Shown here in pieces: positions 23,415-24,953 of a stretch of 24,953 bases of DNA. Location: positions 1 through 24,953 of the IMG/VR virus record IMGVR_UViG_3300038585_000086; one strand, 5' to 3'. The notes under the pieces are model-generated. The model was not told where the DNA came from. It was given only the letters and a program-made list of their open reading frames with translations, and made no database searches. Numbering within the stretch: the first letter of the stretch is position 1; each line of letters starts with the position of its first letter. The position numbers and the translations under genes are program-made. Origin of the DNA: a virus.

Positions 23415-23944
23415 ACTAACTTATCGAGTTTGGTTTGCTGTGCTTTAGTAAGAGTGTCTCCGTACTTGTCTTTAATCTGTGTCAATCGAGTTGCACGCTC
23501 GGGCTTGTTCTTCCCGTCCTTGATGTAGGTAACAGCGTTCGCATAGATTTCGTTGTTGCTTTTCGCAGGTGCCGCAGGTGCGTCTTGCCTCTTGATAGCC
23601 ATGTCAACTTCATCTGCTGTTGCGATAGATGTTTCGATACCAATACCCAGGAACCCAAGCGCACGACCTACGGCTGAGGTCTCGCAGTTCTCTACGTATG
23701 ATGTCTGGTTGATGCGTGAAGAAGACTTGTCTTCCTGGGCCATGCCTTGTGCGACCACGGCTCCGTCCGCATTAGTAATGGTTGCTTGCACCACGCATGA
23801 GTCTGCGTCTAGGTGTAGCACGTCTGTTGTAAGTCCGTAGTCTTTGAACTCGGACAGTGTACGGAATGCAATCACACGTTGGTTAACCTCAACGTATTGC
23901 TTCCCTTTGATGTTCGTTGTTTTGAACTGATAAGTATTGCTCAT
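23411..23944 (-). CDS. Single-strand annealing / recombination mediator protein
   Basis: The 177-aa protein has a beta-rich N-terminal half and the signature EDKSSSRINQTSYVENCETS (71-90) running into AVGRALGFLGIGI and TADEV (91-113). The ETSAVGRALG core recurs in phage proteins of the ERF/Rad52-like annealing group. The exact subfamily cannot be fixed by eye. A Pro/Ala linker follows, then a basic helical C terminus. It would coat and anneal strands left by the adjacent exonuclease. It is the first gene after a good promoter, so it probably leads the recombination transcript. Confidence 0.72.
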   Translation of the reverse strand: MSNTYQFKTTNIKGKQYVEVNQRVIAFRTLSEFKDYGLTTDVLHLDADSCVVQATITNADGAVVAQGMAQEDKSSSRINQTSYVENCETSAVGRALGFLGIGIETSIATADEVDMAIKRQDAPAAPAKSNNEIYANAVTYIKDGKNKPERATRLTQIKDKYGDTLTKAQQTKLDKLV

Positions 23945-23956
23945 ACTATTTGATTT

Positions 23957-23964
23957 ATTGAATT
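23957..23964 (-). promoter_or_regulatory. AATTCAAT leader motif before the annealing-protein gene
   Basis: On the - strand this octamer lies within an AT-rich leader about 12 bases before the ATG at 23944. It is part of TTTAATTCAAT, identical over 11 bases to the SSB-like gene leader. Confidence 0.25.
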
Positions 23965-23973
23965 AAAGTATTT

Positions 23974-24004
23974 CAAATCTAACTAATCCTCATTTAATTC
24001 ACAA
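23974..24004 (-). promoter_or_regulatory. Bacteroidota-type promoter for the recombination genes
   Basis: On the - strand, TTG (24004-24002) is followed after 20 bases by TAGATTTG (23981-23974), a full TAnnTTTG. With initiation about five bases past the box, the TTG falls at -33, matching the Bacteroidota consensus arrangement. The predicted leader of about 25 bases before ATG 23944 is AT-rich. This is the best promoter candidate in the window. Confidence 0.6.
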
Positions 24005-24081
24005 GGATTGTCGTGTATTTTTTCCAACGCCTCTGCCAGCCTGCGATCGTCGGCCATGTAGATGTTGTTAATTTTCCTCAT
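23983..24081 (-). CDS. 32-aa peptide, hypothetical
   Basis: The ATG at 24081 lies inside the 3' end of the HTH gene (14-base overlap) and the frame ends at TAG 23985-23983. The peptide is MRKINNIYMADDRRLAEALE at the start and ends acidic (NPCELNED), with one clear amphipathic helix. No family was recognised. Overlap style matches its neighbours. Its 3' end overlaps the promoter at 23974-24004. Confidence 0.4.
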   Translation of the reverse strand: MRKINNIYMADDRRLAEALEKIHDNPCELNED

Positions 24082-24286
24082 CCACTCCAGGAATTGACTC
24101 TTTCTTTCCATTGTCTCTAGGTTTTTTCCATTCGATGTCCCACTCATTGATGTATCGGAATACAGTACGGTCGGTCACGCCCAGGTGCTGGGATGCGACC
24201 TTAACGCTTTGGTACTTGCGCAATGCATAGGTCACGAGTATCTTCCAATTGTGCTCAATGTTTAGGTTCTCTTCTTGCTTCTCCAT
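24068..24286 (-). CDS. Helix-turn-helix DNA-binding protein
   Basis: The 72-aa protein has a Fis-like/homeodomain-like HTH at about residues 26-49 (YQSVKVASQHLGVTDRTVFR), preceded by one helix and followed by a Lys-rich tail. It is likely an early transcription regulator or a terminase-small-subunit-like DNA binder; size and position near the replication genes favour a regulator. Its start lies inside the end of the 47-aa frame upstream, and a hairpin (24301-24332) stands about 15 bases before the ATG. Confidence 0.65.
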   Translation of the reverse strand: MEKQEENLNIEHNWKILVTYALRKYQSVKVASQHLGVTDRTVFRYINEWDIEWKKPRDNGKKESIPGVDEEN

Positions 24287-24405
24287 CTCGCATACATTTT
24301 AGAAGCCCACGCCTTTCGTTGACGTGGGTTCTTGTACATACTGCGCAGTCTCGCCATGGCGATGCGCATGAACTGTTCCATAGTTTTAGTCTCGTTCGAT
24401 CCCAT
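24262..24405 (-). CDS. 47-aa very basic peptide, hypothetical
   Basis: The frame runs from ATG 24405 to TAA 24264-24262 and overlaps the HTH start by 25 bases. The peptide is extremely basic in its second half (YKNPRQRKAWASKMYARWRS), suggesting nucleic-acid binding. It starts with MGSNETKTMEQFMRIAMARL, so internal ATGs at 24381, 24369 and 24357 are other possible starts. No family was recognised. Confidence 0.4.
   Translation of the reverse strand: MGSNETKTMEQFMRIAMARLRSMYKNPRQRKAWASKMYARWRSKKRT
24301..24332 (-). promoter_or_regulatory. Hairpin upstream of the HTH gene
   Basis: CCCACG (24306-24311) pairs with CGTGGG (24323-24328). The stem extends by AGAA/TTCT after one bulged base, giving ten pairs around an 11-base loop. 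It ends about 15 bases before the HTH start and lies within the 47-aa frame. It could be an operator or a translational control hairpin for the HTH gene; chance is possible. Confidence 0.35.
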
Positions 24406-24431
24406 ACTCGTCCAAGTCTCTGTTACACAAA

Positions 24432-24527
24432 TCAATTATGTCCATCATCTTTTCTTTTGGGTAGCAACATGATGAGCAACGCAAGCGCCCACATCAGTAT
24501 CACTACCAGTATCGGGAAACTAATCAT
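24432..24527 (-). CDS. 31-aa single-span membrane peptide
   Basis: The ATG at 24527 overlaps the stop of the zinc-ribbon gene (ATGA), which supports real translation. The peptide is almost entirely one transmembrane helix (ISFPILVVILMWALALLIML) followed by the basic tail PKRKDDGHN. Small single-span peptides of this type are common in phage early regions and may act on host membrane proteins, but nothing in the sequence shows a target. Confidence 0.5.
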   Translation of the reverse strand: MISFPILVVILMWALALLIMLLPKRKDDGHN

Positions 24528-24709
24528 AACCTACTGTGCGTGTAGGTTAGCCAATCTTCTTTTTTAACACCTTCATCACAGGTGTTACACCATAGGGCCG
24601 TCCAACTGAAGTGCCCTACATTCCTCTCTGTGTTGCACGTCGGGCAGAATATCTGTCTCTGCCCCTCACGTGGTGCACGGGTACGTCTGTTTACATTTTT
24701 GAGTTCCAT
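24524..24709 (-). CDS. Small zinc-ribbon protein
   Basis: The 61-aa protein has two CxxC knuckles, CPTC (22-25) and CNTC (41-44), 15 residues apart with aromatic residues between (HFSWTALW), the layout of a zinc ribbon. The N terminus is basic (MELKNVNRRTRAPREGQRQ). It probably binds zinc and perhaps nucleic acid or host RNA polymerase; the partner is unknown. It begins two bases after the stop of the upstream gene and overlaps the next by ATGA. Confidence 0.6.
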   Translation of the reverse strand: MELKNVNRRTRAPREGQRQIFCPTCNTERNVGHFSWTALWCNTCDEGVKKEDWLTYTHSRL

Positions 24710-24710
24710 A

Positions 24711-24896
24711 CTACATCTTTATCAATCTTAATCTTCTCTGGTATTTACGTATCAACATCGCTGAGTTTGCCAACTGATGTTGCAGTTCATCCGTCCACCC
24801 AAATCTACTTGCGTGGATCGTTAGGTTTACCTGGTCAAGCATGAGCATATCCAGGTACGCCTCGGTCCGTTTGATGTGCTTGTACTTCCGTGTCAT
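24711..24896 (-). CDS. 61-aa basic helical protein, hypothetical
   Basis: The protein is helical and strongly basic (MTRKYKHIKRTEAYLDMLML, then LANSAMLIRKYQRRLRLIKM). No family was recognised. The ATG at 24896 overlaps a TGA in another frame (ATGA), suggesting a coupled start. The same frame stays open to the window edge, so a longer protein cannot be excluded. Confidence 0.5.
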   Translation of the reverse strand: MTRKYKHIKRTEAYLDMLMLDQVNLTIHASRFGWTDELQHQLANSAMLIRKYQRRLRLIKM

Positions 24897-24952
24897 GAGA
24901 AAAGACTTTGGAGTCCCTTGATTATCACGTAGAAGAACGTGAAGATAGGGCC
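24893..24952 (-). CDS. 3' end of a hydrophobic (membrane?) protein, partial
   Basis: A frame open from the window edge reads GPIFTFFYVIIKGLQSLFS and stops at TGA 24895-24893, overlapping the next ATG by four bases. The hydrophobic ending suggests a membrane protein. Only about 19 codons are visible, so this is tentative. Confidence 0.35.
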   Translation of the reverse strand, partial: GPIFTFFYVIIKGLQSLFS

Positions 24953-24953
24953 G

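Noticed and set aside
24386-24448. 20-codon frame (MMDIIDLCNRDLDEYGIERD) between the membrane peptide and the basic 47-aa peptide
   Set aside because: It overlaps both neighbours and is too short to support without conservation data. It stays a possibility only.
1-24953. tRNA genes, CRISPR arrays, integrase, insertion sequences and diversity-generating retroelements
   Set aside because: No cloverleaf-like segment in the short gaps, no regular spaced repeats, and no transposase, integrase or reverse-transcriptase motifs in any frame that looks coding.
24920-24953. Possible second primer tag or terminal repeat at the right end
   Set aside because: The last bases match neither the primer tag nor its complement, and they do not repeat the left end. 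The window simply ends within a gene.

Overview
The window is one end of a tailed double-stranded DNA phage genome, most likely recovered by viral metagenomics. Its first 17 bases are identical to the fixed tag (primer B) used in random-PCR viral library construction. The tail-nozzle and ejection-type protein genes point to a short-tailed (podovirus-like) virion. Several signs suggest a Bacteroidota host. Shine-Dalgarno sequences are essentially absent before the starts. TAnnTTTG boxes of the Bacteroidota -7 type sit upstream of three genes. The replication protein joins a VirE_N/BT4734-like primase domain to a DnaB-like helicase. Host and lineage are inferences; many relatives are probably uncultured marine phages.

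Left half (1-15484), all on the + strand: virion and lysis. It opens with the 3' end of a probable head-tail connector gene. A 1690-aa tail-nozzle/stabilisation-type protein follows, then three ejection-type proteins of 360, 595 and 1921 aa. The largest has a duplicated N-terminal module, a glycine-zipper membrane segment and an HEIYH zinc-metallopeptidase motif. Four tightly overlapping membrane-protein genes close the operon: a probable holin, a polytopic membrane protein, a TM/coiled-coil protein, and a lipoprotein with a C-terminal TM segment that looks like a one-piece spanin. No endolysin, portal, terminase, capsid or DNA polymerase gene is visible here.

Right half (15485-24953), all on the - strand: early/replication genes, read from the right edge towards the middle. 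A chain of very small overlapping genes comes first (membrane peptides, a zinc ribbon, an HTH protein). Then come a single-strand annealing protein, a PD-(D/E)XK exonuclease and an SSB-like protein behind a good Bacteroidota-type promoter. Next are a structured leader and a run mixing enzymes with replication factors: gamma-glutamylcyclotransferase-like, FkbM methyltransferase, a stand-alone DnaA domain-IV-like protein, sulfotransferase, primase-helicase, RusA resolvase, glycosyltransferase and a PD-(D/E)XK-like protein. Nearly all neighbours overlap or abut, so this is probably one or two long transcripts. The two halves converge with back-to-back stop codons at 15482-15487.

The replication genes form a coherent recombination-dependent module. 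The sulfotransferase, methyltransferase, glycosyltransferase and GGCT-like genes are not needed for replication and look like a surface- or small-molecule-modification set. They are the best candidate here for an undescribed function. No tRNA, CRISPR array, integrase or transposon was seen, and no gene-free stretch exceeds about 100 bases.
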